Assembly: GCA_002914845.1 (NCBI GenBank)
Contig: JXTC01000093.1
Coordinates: forward strand, 388,967 to 452,966
From: Trema orientale
Taxonomy: Eukaryota > Streptophyta > Magnoliopsida > Rosales > Cannabaceae
Length of the DNA: 64,000 nt
Reading direction: 5' to 3'
Made by a program: the position numbers and the translations under genes. Positions 47,400 to 60,207 of this stretch are shown here, piece after piece (position 1 is the stretch's first letter; the number at the start of each line of letters is the position of its first letter). Below the pieces are notes generated by a model that was given only the letters and a program-made list of their open reading frames with translations, was not told where the DNA came from and searched no databases.

Positions 47400-49780
47400 T
47401 CTCGAATTGTAAAATTAATGTGTAAGATTCTTTTACATCTCAAACTTCATGCAATCTTGCTTGTGCGGCTTCAAAAAATTTCTTGCCGGCGTTAAGTTGT
47501 AACTAACTTAAACATTTGAAGTAGGATAAATTAAATTTTGCTTCATGATTTTTGCAGATTGTTGCACTTTATTTTAATATAATTAACTTTGAAATATTTT
47601 GCTCTAAAACTGACAGAAATAGTCTTATTTTGTCCAAAAATTAGCAAAGGTAGTCTCACTTTACTTCCAAAACAGGCTTCTTTATCATTGTTGTGTTGGT
47701 TTTATTTTCAGTCACTTGTATGCATCTTTGATCAGCTCTTGTATATTCTTTATCGCTTTATTATATTTAATATATATTTGATATTTTTGCAGTCTTCCAT
47801 GTTTTTTTAAGGACAAAACAAGACTATTTTCATCAATTTTAGGACAAAATGTGCCAAATCAATTATCTTGAGGCAAAGTGAAATACTTTCAAAAATCAAG
47901 AACCATTAAGGTATTTTCTCATTTGAAACAAATTTTAGCATAAGACACTTTATGAATAGTGTTTTTTTTTTTTTTTTTTTTTGATAACAGAAAGTTGTAT
48001 CTTTTAATCATATGTTCATTGGTCCTAATATGGAATAGGACAAAATATGACATTGTACAACATTTATTATAATTTTCTTTTCCTTTTAACTTTTAAAAAA
48101 GATCAATGATAACGGCAACATGTGGTGTTTACCACCACAATATGCAAATTAAAGGTACGAATTGCACTGTAAATTAGTGTCATGATTATTTAATTTAATT
48201 TTTTTTTCGAGTATTACTATTACCCTATTTTAAGATAGCGAAAAAAGAAAAGCCAAAAGACATGTCCCCTTATTCATTTTTTTTTTTTAAAAAAAACATT
48301 ATTCTTCAAGATATAGGTGTATAGTCAAATAGAACTTAAATTTCTTTATGGAGATTTTGAATATTTAAAAAAAAATAAAAATTGAATAAATTAAGTTTGT
48401 AAAAGGACACTCTCTTCTCTCTCTTTATTTTTGAAGAATTTAGCAAGTGCCTTTTTTCTTTAAGTTATTCTATTTTTCTTTTTTTTTTTTTTTAAAATCA
48501 TCTTTCTGTTTGTGAAGGAAGTTTTCCACCTAGATCTAGATTTATAGTGTTATTAGTCAACTCATATGTAGACCTGTGGTAGTTTTGATTTTTTTTTATA
48601 ATCAGTGTGGCTATAATTCATATTTTGTATCATTTATGATTTAAATATAGAGTTTGTTATTATCGCAGATCGAATTTTGCAGAAACTCATCTGATAAATT
48701 AATCTGAAATATCAATTCAGATAGTAAAAAAACGATCAACTGAAGAACTCTAATATATCTTTCATATATTTTTTTCTAGGATCGTTGACGGGGGCCTATG
48801 CTTTGAGATATTTTAATATTTTTTGATCTTCAAGTTTATGAATCAATTTTTTGATTCTTATTATAAAAGATTTTATATACATTGATTTATTATTATAACC
48901 CTTATTTGAGTTTGATAAAATCGTTTCATTCCAAATAATAATAATAATTAAGTTTGTTGGAACAAAGGGCTTGCCAGAAAAATACCTTCTCCTCCTACCA
49001 TGGCCGGTGAGTACGTATCATTGTTGATGGTGGGATCTAGTCGTGAAAGAAGATATGTGGTGAGAGAGAAGGGATAACATAGTACATAAAAATGCAGCTA
49101 GAAAGATAAACACGTGTTTGGTAATAGGTATTGTATTATTCCTAAAATATTATATGGAAGGGGAATACTATAGTTGTCCTTGGAGAGATGAGTATGGAAA
49201 GATAAACAACGTGTGTTCGGTAGTAAATCTTATTTGAATAATATTATAGTTGTCCTTATAAAAATGTTAAGGTAGTGCTACGCAGCCACTGTGAGATGCA
49301 TCATATGAATTTGACCAATTTCTACCATTTTTCAATTCGATTGGAGTCCATGTAGATCTCATCAAGGGCTCTATAAATGAACACCACATTTTATTTGACG
49401 GTAACACAACTCAAAATGTTTCACTAATTCAATTAATAGAAATTTTTTTCATTCAATTAATAGTACTTGCCCCTAAAAATACTTTATAATTTATCATTTT
49501 CGGTACAATAATTCCTTTTAATTCAAGGTTTTCATGTTCTATTTTTCTCCTCTCCACGAATTTGATTGAGAGAATTATGAGTTGGAAAAAATAGACAAAT
49601 AAATAAAAGGAAAATAAGTGGGACAGAACAGAATCACTGCCACCTATTACATTTATGGGGGGTTCTCAGTTCTGGAACTGTAAAAAGTGAGGACTAAAGC
49701 TAGGAAAACACAAACATAAAATTTGAATTAAAAAAAAAAAAAAACAAACAAACCAAACATAAAATAAATAGAGATATCCC
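47400..49780. other. Gene-free stretch
   Basis: No gene seen. It has a T-run followed by 'gataacagaaagttgtat' (47961-48000) resembling a retroposon tail, and two copies of 'agaaagataaacac/agataaacaacgtgt' with 'atagttgtcctt' at 49095-49260 (a diverged ~110-bp duplication). Confidence 0.5.
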
Positions 49781-49794
49781 ATCAAGTGGGGGCC

Positions 49795-50115
49795 CACTAA
49801 ACTCAGAACTAGGCAGAGATGTAATAGCTTGGCTATATGGTTCTGTCAGTCTAGTAGACGCTTCTCCACTCTCCTAGGGAGGCGCGTCGGGCATGTACTT
49901 GACGAGAAGTCAGTAAAGTAAAAGCGTATGGTGCGCACGTTGTGTTTCATTATGAGTTTGAGTTTATCCGAGAAATGAGAAAGCGCCTCCCGAATTTATC
50001 GCGATAAATTGAGGCCTGAGGGGGGTTGTCTTCACGCGCTGAGCTGTAGTCACGCGTTTTGGCTCGTGTCTCCATCGACTTCTTTAATTCTTTTTAGCAC
50101 TTTTATTAGCCTCCT
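49795..50115. other. GC-richer island in an AT-rich desert
   Basis: Contrasts in composition with its surroundings and holds GGGAGGCGCGTCGGGCATG, ATTTATCGCGATAAATT (a 16-17-base palindrome near 49998) and two CACGCG words. No coding frame of note. Could be an old promoter or transposon end; unassigned. Confidence 0.4.
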
Positions 50116-51765
50116 AAAACTTGCCACCTCGACAAGAAAACGAAATCTTGGGGGATAATGGATATAGGCGATAAATCAGCATTAAGAGTAATTTGTGCTT
50201 AAACACTTTAAATTTTAATTTAAGATATTAAAATAATCATAGGTGGTGACGAATGTTACATGCGTTTGGTACGATCACACATTAGCTTTTATCTTTTATT
50301 TCTTTGTTTTTGTCTTTGACCACATATTATTTAGTGGGCGCATCTGTGCGAGGGAACAAGTTATTTTTCTTTACCACTGTAGCATACCTATGAAAAGAGT
50401 GCTAGTATCGTTCTTTCTTTCTTCTTTTTTTTTTTTTCTTTTAAGAATTAGTTATATTAATAAAATGTGAAAAGTGGATTTTATTAAAAAAAAAATGTAA
50501 AAGAGAATGCACATAATGCAAGAATACTAGCCTAATATATCATTCTTTTAAACTAGAAGTTAGAATTCGGAAATCGCTCCTTAAATTCTATATAAAGCTC
50601 ATATTGTAAGCATTACAATGGAATAAAACATTATCTAATAATTATCAATGTTAGTGATAACCAGGTTTACAAATTAATTTGTATAAATAATAATAAAGTT
50701 CTAGTCCTATTGTGGAAGTTCGTAACAAGAAAAGGTTGCATATATTCCGAGTCTTACCATTGATATGCATACAACATGTGTTGTTTGGTACACCTATAGG
50801 GACACCCCTTTCTTTTTAATAATAAGTTTGTTGGGCCACCACTCACAATTTACAATACAATCAATGGAAATTCCTCTTAGTGATTAAAAATTCATGTGAT
50901 TTGTACACTAATAGGAAACACGTACATATGTACTATATATGTATAAGCAACATTCTAGCCAAAAATTAAAAAATGAAATGAAAGATGAGTACATATGTGG
51001 GTATGTCAATTTCTTAATGCATGGCATGGTATACATTCCAATTTTCTATACTTGTACTTTCTTTTATATTAAATAAATGGAAGGTACACTTGCGTGTTTA
51101 TATTGCTCGAAAACTTTCCGTATTAGTCTGATCTCTCTCTTTTTTTTTCCTTCTTATTTTGATAAAAAAACATGCTTCACAGGATATATTATTACCCAAA
51201 ATAAAAGAGCAGTGCAAGCATAATGATTATAATTTCAAACTCTTTAAAGAAAGGATATGAAAAGTGAATCACAAACATAACAAAAACAAAATTTGTGGAT
51301 TATTATAATTCTCCAATATGAGAAGATAACAAAGATAATCAACAAACTATTGCCTTTATCACCTACTTATGGACTGCATTCTTGGTAGGGTAAACTATAT
51401 GACTCTAACAATAATTGAGATTCATACAAGTTAAAAAGAAAAACAACTCATCCGCCTAACAGATCTAAATCAAAGAAGAAAATTTTAGATTTAAGATCTA
51501 GTAAACGGACTTGAAAATCAACACAGAAGGTGATACTATAAACCAGATCTAGATATGGACTTATTAGAAAATTACAAAAAAACTGAAAAAAAAAAATCTC
51601 TCATCCATGAGAGGGGTCAGGGAGGAGGAGAAGAGAGAAGAGGGGAGGCCAATCTTTGTAAGAGCAGTGGTAGAGCTCTTTTTTGATAGAGAAAAGCAGG
51701 TATAGAGAGAAAGAGCATATTAGTCTTATTTTCATATAAAGATATATGTACGCATATATACATAT
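50116..51765. other. Gene-free AT-rich stretch
   Basis: No supported coding region, RNA gene or repeat ends seen. Confidence 0.5.
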
Positions 51766-51770
51766 ATGGC

Positions 51771-52012
51771 CATAATCTAGTAGGTATTTTTTTTATCTAT
51801 CTATAAGTATTTTTTTTAAGCTGTTGGTTCATTTATCAAGCAGCTACTATGGTTTGAGTAGTTAGAAAAATAATAATAATAATAAATTCACATTATTTAA
51901 TATATTTTTTTCTCTTTGCCTTTTACCATGAAAATACTTGCATGATGAATTTTAATTAAGCAAAATAATACCTATCGATGGGTAAAAAAAAAAAAGACCT
52001 ATTAGAATGGTG
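51771..52012. mobile_element. TIR MITE copy C
   Basis: The left end reads CATAATCTAGTAGGTATTTT; the right end, in reverse, reads CACCATTCTAATAGGTCTTT followed by ACCCATCGATAGGTATTATT. The inner 'gctgttggttcat' and 'tttgagtag' match copies A and B. Confidence 0.65.
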
Positions 52013-52299
52013 CTTCATATTTCTTATTTTGGTTAATAAGGCGGGATATCACTGAAAACTTTCGAAAATAAAGCCTTCTTGTCATAATCTCAACGTTGTT
52101 AAGTTCCACAAAGAAAATTGTTGTTTTCTTTCTTTCTTTCTTTTTTTTTTTCTAAAAAATAACGAAAAGAAAACTTACCGATCATATATTCCTAAGCTAA
52201 AGTTAAAAATATATCCTTATTTAAATTAACCCTATATACAATTTTGAACTACAAAGGCAAAAAGCATTGCCGAGCATATTTTCTTACGATGTTAGTGTA

Positions 52300-52907
52300 A
52301 TTTTTTGTCTGAGCACCAACTTAGTGCGCCTTCTGTGCCAAAAATGATTAGCTTTAACGTTGATATCGACATCAGAAAAGCTATTGCAGAGAGCAAAGTA
52401 AAGTAGTTCGACGATACGAGCTAAGGTGATTGTACCGGTGTAGCACTTGCTAAACACTCTCCAATACTTAAATCAGCAATAGGTCATGGTAATGAATAAA
52501 ATAATGAAAGAATATCAGAGAAAAAAAAGAATATTAGAAAGATTTAAGGTTTTTGGAGTGCGAATGGTATCTTACCTAATTCTTTGGGAAAGCGATGCTT
52601 TAGTCATTATGACGTGGGATAGTTGACACATCTCCTTATAGATTGGCGTTACGTGCAGACAAGTTAGGCAATCACCTGGGATGGTCGACACTTATCCTTG
52701 TAAATTAGCGTCACATGTGGACAAGTTACGTAATTACCTGAAAATGATGGTGCACATAGCACGACCTATGCGTGTGAATATTCGTTGATATAAATTATTT
52801 GTTCTCTGTCCAGAAACATAGATTTTTGCTTTTCTCATGAACATCCGGAGATGCCAAGCTAAGCTCGCCGTAGTAGCTTTCTTATAGTTGGGAACAGTTC
52901 AGGCATA
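52300..52907. other. Unassigned sequence with a diverged 70-bp repeat
   Basis: 52610-52680 and 52681-52750 are related ('ttagcgt/ttggcgtta', 'gacaagtta', 'aatcacctg/aattacctg'). The section continues beyond the hAT element at 52916 as similar, more balanced sequence to about 53900, so the hAT may have landed in an older retroelement or gene relic. No protein match. Confidence 0.35.
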
Positions 52908-52915
52908 CCTAGAGG

Positions 52916-53622
52916 TAGAGGCGTCAAAATTTGGGAGGACAAATGGGCCGGGCAGGGCCGGTCCGCCCAAAATTTTAATAATGGAGTCCAACCCAGCCTG
53001 TAGGCCCGCCGGGCTCCTAAGCTGCCTCGGTCTGGCCCGAAACAGGCCAAAACGAGCCCGCCTGTTCTTGGCCTAATTTAAAAAAATAATATTTTTATTT
53101 GTATAATTAGTTAAAAATATTAGAAATTTAAAATTAAAATTTATGAAAAAATAAATAATATGTTATATTCTTTTCTTATTGATAAAAATATAAAAATAAT
53201 TAAATAAGTTAAAAGTATGTAAGTTAAATAGTTGAAAAAAAAAGTTTAAAACAAAAATCTTAAGAAAATTATTTAGAATTAGATTGAAATTTGAAAATAT
53301 GAAAAAAAGAGTGAGGGAATATGTATTTCTAAGTATTGGAAAAAATTTTGTATTTAAATTTATTTAAAAACTTTTAAAAAAAATTAAAATAAAAACTATT
53401 TTTTGTGGGTCGGGCCGGGCTGGCCCATATGGGCTAGATTGGCGAGTCCGGTCGGACCGACTCGCGAGCTTAACTATATAAGCCCAGCTCGGCCCTACCC
53501 CTAGGACCGTGCCAAGCCCAGCCTATTCAAATGTGGATCGGGCGGGGTCGGACCGCGGCCCGTAGGCCACAATGACGGATCACGGGCCAGCCCGTTTGGC
53601 CCGGCCCATTTTGACACCTTTA
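52916..53622. mobile_element. Non-autonomous hAT element (copy 2)
   Basis: 707-bp element. The left end is TAGAGGCGTCAAAATT; the right end, in reverse, is TAAAGGTGTCAAAATG. Exact 8-base target duplication 'cctagagg' at 52908-52915 and 53623-53630. Sub-terminal GGGCCGGGC-rich blocks surround an AT-rich core, the same plan as the element at 7010-7900. No transposase is encoded. Confidence 0.88.
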
Positions 53623-53899
53623 CCTAGAGGTGTCGAACTGGATACAATTCTCTTCTTTACGATTCATCTTTGAACAGTATCATCTCCTTTGATTGATTTT
53701 TATAATACACAGTGTTAGAGGCCATTTTCAAGATAAAATCGTCTATGATGCAAAGCTAGCTCTGATTAGGTCGGTAATCATCCTTCTCAATCTGACTATA
53801 ATTTTAAGCCTGGTTAGAAAATTTGTCACTCCCTCCTTGATGATTATCGATCTTTATTGTTAGAGAATTACCTCCATTAGTGAGTTTTTAAAAAATGAC

Positions 53900-54940
53900 T
53901 TTTTAGAAATTTTTATTTACCCATAACATTCTTCGTCAAAGAACACATTTCTTAGACCAACTTTATGTTAAAAAAAAAAAAGATTTCTTTCACGCATTAG
54001 AACCTTTCAACCTATTATAAATTCCTTAAAATGTTTACCCTTTAACAAATGGGAAGTACTAAAAAACTCTTGTGATTTAGCAAAATACTAGATTCCACCA
54101 TGTGTTTTTAAGAGTATATAGCTCTCAACTCTGTCAAATTAGGTCCAAATCAAACCTTGGGTCAGATTTTAGTTAAAATTATATAGCGAAATGCCACTAG
54201 CACCAATACCCTTGGTCAATATATAGACGATTTTAACCAAAAAAAAAAATTCCCCTTAGTCAATATTTAATTAAATAGTCGGATCATCTCCTTAACGCTG
54301 CAACCTAACGACCAATTCTTTTTTCCAAGATAATTAATTTGTTATTTTCCAAATAAATTTGAGTATTTAGCGTTTAACTTGTTTAGTTGTAGGTTTAATA
54401 GATAATTTGATTATTTAACCAGGGCCATTTTAATGATTTTCACATAAAAATTGAGAAAAAGGAGAAAATTTTGCCTCAATTTGACAATTTTTTTTTTTTC
54501 CGACTGAATTGACAAATTAACAGTATATATTTTTTTAAAAACACAAAATGAATGCTGATATTTTGGCAAAATACATACGATATTTTCTGATACTTTCCCT
54601 TACCAAATTATTCAAATTCCTCTTTCGTTTGAGGAATCAAATCGATAAATCACATATATTGTTTCACTCAAAAACAAATATCCCATAATGGTTGGGTACA
54701 ATATCACAGTAATTGGTTCCAAAATTTACTTTGCATTTTCTTTTAATTAGTCTGATAATTAAGCATTGTTTATGTACAACTATTGAAAACGTTGAGTCAT
54801 CAACGTTGCTTTCACAGTCAAAATTTCCCAGCACCACATACACATAAGAAAATAAATAAATTATAAAATATTTAGATTAATGCTAAGGCGCACCTTAGCT
54901 CAACACCACATTGTGTTAGTATGGCTGATTATAATTTAGG
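53900..54940. other. Gene-free stretch
   Basis: No coding region or recognised element seen. Confidence 0.5.
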
Positions 54941-54946
54941 GCTTAT

Positions 54947-55232
54947 AGAAATATGACCAAAATTTTGGCCCAATTTAAGTAAATATCACTTTGTCAAATG
55001 TTATAGCAAAATGTCCGGTATATATGTTTATATAGCAAGTGTAAAATTTTATATACCAAGTACAAAAAAATATATCCAGTACATTTCAGTACAGTAACTG
55101 AAATTGGTAGATTTGTTTATATACCAAGTGTAAAAATATATATACTTGGATATTTAGCTATAAAATTTAAAAAGGGACATCTACTTAATCAAATTTAAAA
55201 TATTAGTCATCTATCTAAATTTCTCGGGATCC
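54947..55232. repeat. Possible MITE with loosely inverted ends
   Basis: The left end AGAAATATGACCAAAATTTT and the right end, in reverse, AGAAATTTAGATAGATGACT share a general pattern. The middle has two 'atataccaagt' units. No clear target duplication. Confidence 0.35.
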
Positions 55233-56034
55233 ATATAAGACCCAATTTATTAATTGTAGTCACCGAATAACAGAATTACACCTCATAGTGTTAGGCACTA
55301 ATTTTGTACCATAGCGTTGCTCAAATATTTATCACACTAAGATTTTATTCTTGCTCTTAATTAATTTTTTTTTATAGAATAAATGAAATTTCATTTAAAT
55401 TAATAACATCCAAAACAAAGATTAAATTACAGAGACATGATAACAATGCAATTTATTATACAATTGATTTGATTAACGAATTGACTATCTATAAAGAATG
55501 TGTATACAACTTCACATGAAGAAAAATTAGAGCTCAACCAAAATACTTCTTCAGCTCTTTCAAAATGATCTCCAGCATTCTTTCAAAAAAAAAAAAAATG
55601 ATCTCCACCATTGCCTAGGTAGGCTTTTCTAATTGATATTATAACGAATCTTCCGCAAGTATTGGCCGTAGATCGAGTAAATATTTCCATATTTAGATCA
55701 TATTTGATGTATTAAATTTTGAATAAAACAACAAAAAAGCACAAAAACAACTAGAGAAAACAAAATTCACACAGATTTAGGATCATGTAGAAGAAAATTT
55801 CTATAGATCTAAATTTAGGAGAACAAATACCTCCACAATATGGAAGGACTTAGGATTACATCATCGAAAGAATGAAAACAAAAAGAAAAATCCTACTAGA
55901 GAAAGAGACCCTCCATTTCAGCACAGAAAATTAAGAGATATAGGACTTACAAAGTATTTGACTTTAACAATTAAGAGAGAAAATCAACTCAAGAGCAGCT
56001 AGGGTTTTTTTTATCTTTTTATTTTTTATTTTAC

Positions 56035-56068
<34 letters not shown>

Positions 56069-57264
56069 TGCTTGAATCTTCATGCTATTTAATCACAATT
56101 CACATGTAAAAGTATTTGACCCCCAAAAAAAGAATAAAATAAAAATGTGGTCGATAAGATTATATACAAACTAGTGTCGGAGACAAGATTGTTTTGGACT
56201 AATAGATGGTACAGTAAATATTTGATGTATGCATAACAATTAATTGCAATATCCGAAACCATAAATTACTCAACAACCTTTCAAACAAGTTGACCCACAC
56301 ACAAGAATGAAGAATGTATCAAACAAAGTTAACAAACACACCAAGAACAGGCATTTTCAATTTTTTTTGTTTAGTCATATATTATATTAGATTATACATA
56401 CAATTCAGCTTCCTGACTGCCGGCCTCTTCCATTTTGAACTGGGAAACAAATGTTAAGAAGAAGGGGGGGAAAAAAAGGATAACATGTTCTATACTTTTA
56501 TTTGCTAAATTTGTAAACCGAAGGTTAACTAATTCCTTATTGTTTATCTCTTAGAGGACTATTTGGGCCTTTAAGCTCACCTTACAGGAATGTTCTCAAT
56601 TTCCAAATAAATAAACACCATAATCAACCCATGTCCTTATTATGAAGTTAAAAATCTTTGCCAATTACATCAGTCAATACCTTATTACCTATTCTGCATT
56701 TGAAGACTAAACGCTATATATTACATATATGTATACATTAGTAAAATTTACATTTCTTGTAAGCAAGATCAACTAATCCAAATTTTCCTCAAAATACGTA
56801 CTTATTTTAAACTATGATGTCTTATTCCTAGAAGAAAAAAAAATTAATTCAACCTGGCTGATGACTGATCCACCGATAATAAACTGAAAAATTGGCAGCA
56901 CGTACATACACTAAGGGCCCAAAATAAAAAGGGTCAACTATACACGCAGAGTTGGAGTAATTCAATTAGGATTCTGGTATTTGAGTTGTGGTTCTTAGAG
57001 GAGCAATAAATTCAGGCCCGCCAAACTATGGCCTAAGTAAGGACCATAAAATGAAAATGTGACCAAGTCCACAAAGGTAGGAGGAAACTTGATGATTCCT
57101 CTTGTGGCCACATGAAGGCTCTCACTAGTACCTCTAGAAAGTAGAAACATTGGTAAGAATACCTTAATCTACGTTATTTAATGTAATTCATTTCTAATAA
57201 TATAATTTTTATATATAATAATAATAATATAATTTATATATAATAACTTTGAAATTTGCATTAT
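55233..57264. other. Gene-free stretch with (ATT)n microsatellite
   Basis: A perfect ATT run of about eleven units lies at 56034-56068. Nothing coding supported. Confidence 0.55.
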
Positions 57265-57279
57265 TTATTTATTTTTTAT

Positions 57280-57475
57280 TTGAGTTTATGTGAGTTCTAA
57301 ATTTGGATTTTAATTTGTTTGTGTATATATGTTTTATTGTTAATTTTTATTTATTTGTTTTTTGATTCGAGTTTACGTGAGTTCCAAATTTGGATTTTAA
57401 TTTGTTTGTGTATATATTATGTTTTATTATTAATATAAAATTTGTTTTTTGATTTGAGTTTATGTGAGCTCCCGT
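57280..57475. repeat. 87-bp tandem repeat, 2.3 units
   Basis: GAGTTTA(T/C)GTGAG recurs at 57282, 57369 and 57456, exactly 87 bases apart. The first two units also share CCAAATTTGGATTTTAATTT-like text and GTGTATATAT. Confidence 0.85.
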
Positions 57476-57517
57476 CCGAAAACAGGAGCTTCCAAAAATT
57501 GACGGGCGGGTCGGGCC

Positions 57518-57644
57518 AAAAGTAGGGCCCAACCCACTCGCCTCACAATGTGTGTGTTCATAACAGTAGGTGTTGGCACGACTCGTCGTCTCTATGCGAT
57601 CATTGGCGAGTCGCCCTTCACCCCTGACAGGACGGGATACTCTT
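57518..57644 (-). ncRNA. Candidate small structured RNA behind an snRNA-type promoter
   Basis: Starts about 30 bases after the TATA box at 57667-57674. Read on the minus strand, AGGGGTG ... CGACTCG can pair with CGAGTCG ... CACCT downstream, giving a hairpin of about 70 nt with a ~21-nt loop. T-runs at 57518-57521 and 57494-57498 could end a Pol III transcript. It matches no U1, U2, U4, U5, U6, U12, U3 or 7SL sequence I know. The start, end and existence of the RNA are inferred. Confidence 0.25.
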
Positions 57645-57666
57645 CAAACGCGTAACTGGTTGCACA

Positions 57667-57717
57667 TTTATATAGCGCCCAATTTTCCACTTTTCCTTGC
57701 GCTGTCGATGTGGGACT
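57667..57717 (-). promoter_or_regulatory. USE plus TATA box, plant snRNA-type promoter
   Basis: On the minus strand, AGTCCCACATCG (57717-57706) fits the plant snRNA upstream sequence element RTCCCACATCG exactly. TATATAAA follows at 57674-57667. The gap of 31 bases is closer to the Pol II-type spacing (about 33) than to the Pol III-type (about 23-25). The same motif pair also occurs in some plant repeats, so this may be a repeat-borne promoter. Confidence 0.5.
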
Positions 57718-58261
57718 ATGCTTAGTATGGCTTCACATGCCTTGACAACACTTGATAGTGATACACTTTCAAACTATTTGGTCCAACTATTCGCTTATTC
57801 AGCCCCATTCTATCTTTTTCAGTGTTCTATCGCCGTTTTAAGAAAGAATTATATATACTTTTCAAGTCTACAAAATGTTGTTGTGGTATTCTAATTAATT
57901 TTGTGCACGAATTCTCGGAAGAGTGACCAAAACAATTGGGGAACAGCATTCTTTTCTTGGATCAAACAAGTTTTAATTAATCGTCAGCGCAAGTATTGTT
58001 CAGAGTAAGCAAGAAAAACGTTCCTGGCAAGATTATGCTGTACTTTGAATTTTGTGCTTGTATTGGTGCTCATAAATTTAAATTCTAAGAAACACCCAAG
58101 AAGAACATGATTATCATCATAACAAAGATGATGACCAATTTCTTAACTAAAACAAATCAAGGCTAAAGATTAGACCATGATAAACAATGAACATCTGTTC
58201 TTCCCTTTTTTTTTTTCCTTCCTTCCTTCTCTTTTTCTTTTCCGCCTCCTTATTTTGATTG

Positions 58262-60207
58262 CTATTTTGAGGTGCTAATAGGGTGAACTTGCTGAGACAA
58301 TGGGAGGGAGTGGAAGAAGAGACATATAGCTGAGATATCATCCATGGCAATGCCCTTCCTCTTGCGTTTCCACGCGTGAACCGCGCACTCAACCAGACGC
58401 TTAGCAGATTTTGATCTGTCTGTTGCTGAGGATACAATCTCGACAGCTTCTTGATTCGAAATAACATCCCAAACCTGCAAGGTAAATACCAAATCACAAG
58501 TACTAATTAACTTCAAGTTCAGCATTTGATGAGACTCTATATTAAGCAGAATTCTAAGGAAGAGTAGCAAAAAATACCCCATCAGTTGCCAACACCACAA
58601 ACTGATCTCTACTAGTTATGTTTCTGTGTGTGACTTCAGGGACGGAAATGAGTCCAAAATCTTTCACACAGTAATCTCCAAAGGCTCTAGACATGGCCAG
58701 CCCTGGCGATTCTTCATCCGGCAGCCAGACGCGATGCACGCCTGGCTCGTCGCGCAGACAGAAAACCCGCCCTTTGCATTGAATTATACGCTCAGCCTCC
58801 TCTATAAAATGAAAAGACACACATATTAAAAGAATATAGCATAACAAGGTACATTTTGATTGCTGTTGTTTTAGAGAAAGTAAGTGACTAACGAGGCAAA
58901 TTGGGCTTGAAATCAACAGTGAGCTGAACAGGTACCAAGCTTCCATCATCCAGAGTGGTAGCCATTACAGCTCGAGAATCGCCAACGTTAGCAATGACAA
59001 TGAGTTCTCCCTGCTCAAGTGGAGATCACAATATAAACTTTTATGTCAGTACTTCGTGATGAACTATCATCCTAATCCAAGAGAGGATCATAATCACATT
59101 GTAAAAGTCCATCTTTTCAACAAGTTTTAGCTACAGTATGAGCATGGGAAAAAGAACAGCATTCCCCACTTGGATAAATGAATTAAAAATGAATCAGCTT
59201 TTGAAACTTTTTGTCATTAATTAGTGGTTGTGGAATCGTGGGTAGATAGTGTTTTGGAAAGTTTAGTCAGCCGTAAAGCAGAAGGCATCTATTATGACCA
59301 CTTAAGTATGCATTGAATGGAGTAAGTACACAACAATGACATACTGAAAGATAAAGTCAAGAGCACTACTTGAGAAGACTTTCAAAGCAAATTAATGACC
59401 TTAGTCAGTTAACCTCTCAAGTCTACCACAAGCACCAAAGAATAAGGCAAATGAACAGTTCATTTTCTTTCTCAGTACCAGAATTAACAAGAAACTACAG
59501 ATTGTCATGAAAGTAGAAAATTCTATTACCTGTCTGACAATACTTAGAGCCGTTGTTCCACTATAGAACGAGTCAATTTTTCGTTGCTGCTCGAGTTCTT
59601 GATCGATGGCAGCACATGTTTTCAAGTAAGAGTGCTTCCATATGTTAAACCTGTGATGCTTTTTATCTGATTCCAAGTCCAAATCCGGGTCAAGAGAAGT
59701 TTGAGAGAGTGTCTCCTGCCAATTGCACAGCAAAGAAGGTGGCATTGATTCTCTGACCGTTTTGGCCACAAAATGGCCCCAAGGACCATGCCCATCAAAG
59801 ATCCCACAGAACATCATGTCTTCTTGGCACCCAAATTCCTATTAATAAACCAGAAAAATCTTATCAACACTATCTATAATTGGTATAAGTTTTAACCTAT
59901 GCAGCTCTTTTCCTACTACTTTTTTTGACAAGAAAATGAAGACCAAACATTCTTTTATACATACCTCCCACACAATGCAGCAATCTTGGTTCACTCCTTT
60001 CTGGCCTCTCTTTGTGAAAACTGAGGCAAAGTTGTTGGAACCATTAGCATTTACAGTACCAGAAGAGCGTAGTATTAAGTCATTCTTCTTTGCATCTTTC
60101 ACCATAGCTTCTGCAGCCTCTCTTCCACCATGATTCTCCGAGTGCCTTCCTCTCTTGAGAGAAAACGACCTCGCCAGTCCATTGAACATGGATGACAAAT
60201 GCCCCAT
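58262..60207 (-). CDS. EGR: Clade E PP2C phosphatase of the EGR type
   Basis: Mg/Mn-dependent Ser/Thr phosphatase, predicted 368 aa, five exons: 60207-59965, 59838-59530, 59010-58893, 58801-58578, 58474-58262. It starts MGHLSSMFNGLARSFSLK, the signature of the Arabidopsis E-clade growth-regulating phosphatases (EGR1-3, At3g05640, At5g27930, At3g16800). A Gly at position 2 would allow N-myristoylation, which fits the plasma-membrane location reported for EGRs. Catalytic motifs: FDGHGPWGH (D96, G97), SGTTAL, NVGDSRAV (193-200), LAMSRAFGDYCVKDFG, ATDGVWDV (D297) and MDDIS (D343), so the metal-binding aspartates are present. EGRs restrain growth under drought and act on microtubule stability; the same role here is inferred. 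The C-terminal ~15 residues after CLFFHS differ from relatives. Confidence 0.95.

Noticed and set aside
52859..53076. Overlapping frames on both strands
   Set aside because: They cover the GGGCCGG-rich end of the hAT element at 52916-53622.
57697..57894. 65-aa plus-strand frame
   Set aside because: No resemblance to a protein family; overlaps the snRNA-type promoter on the other strand.
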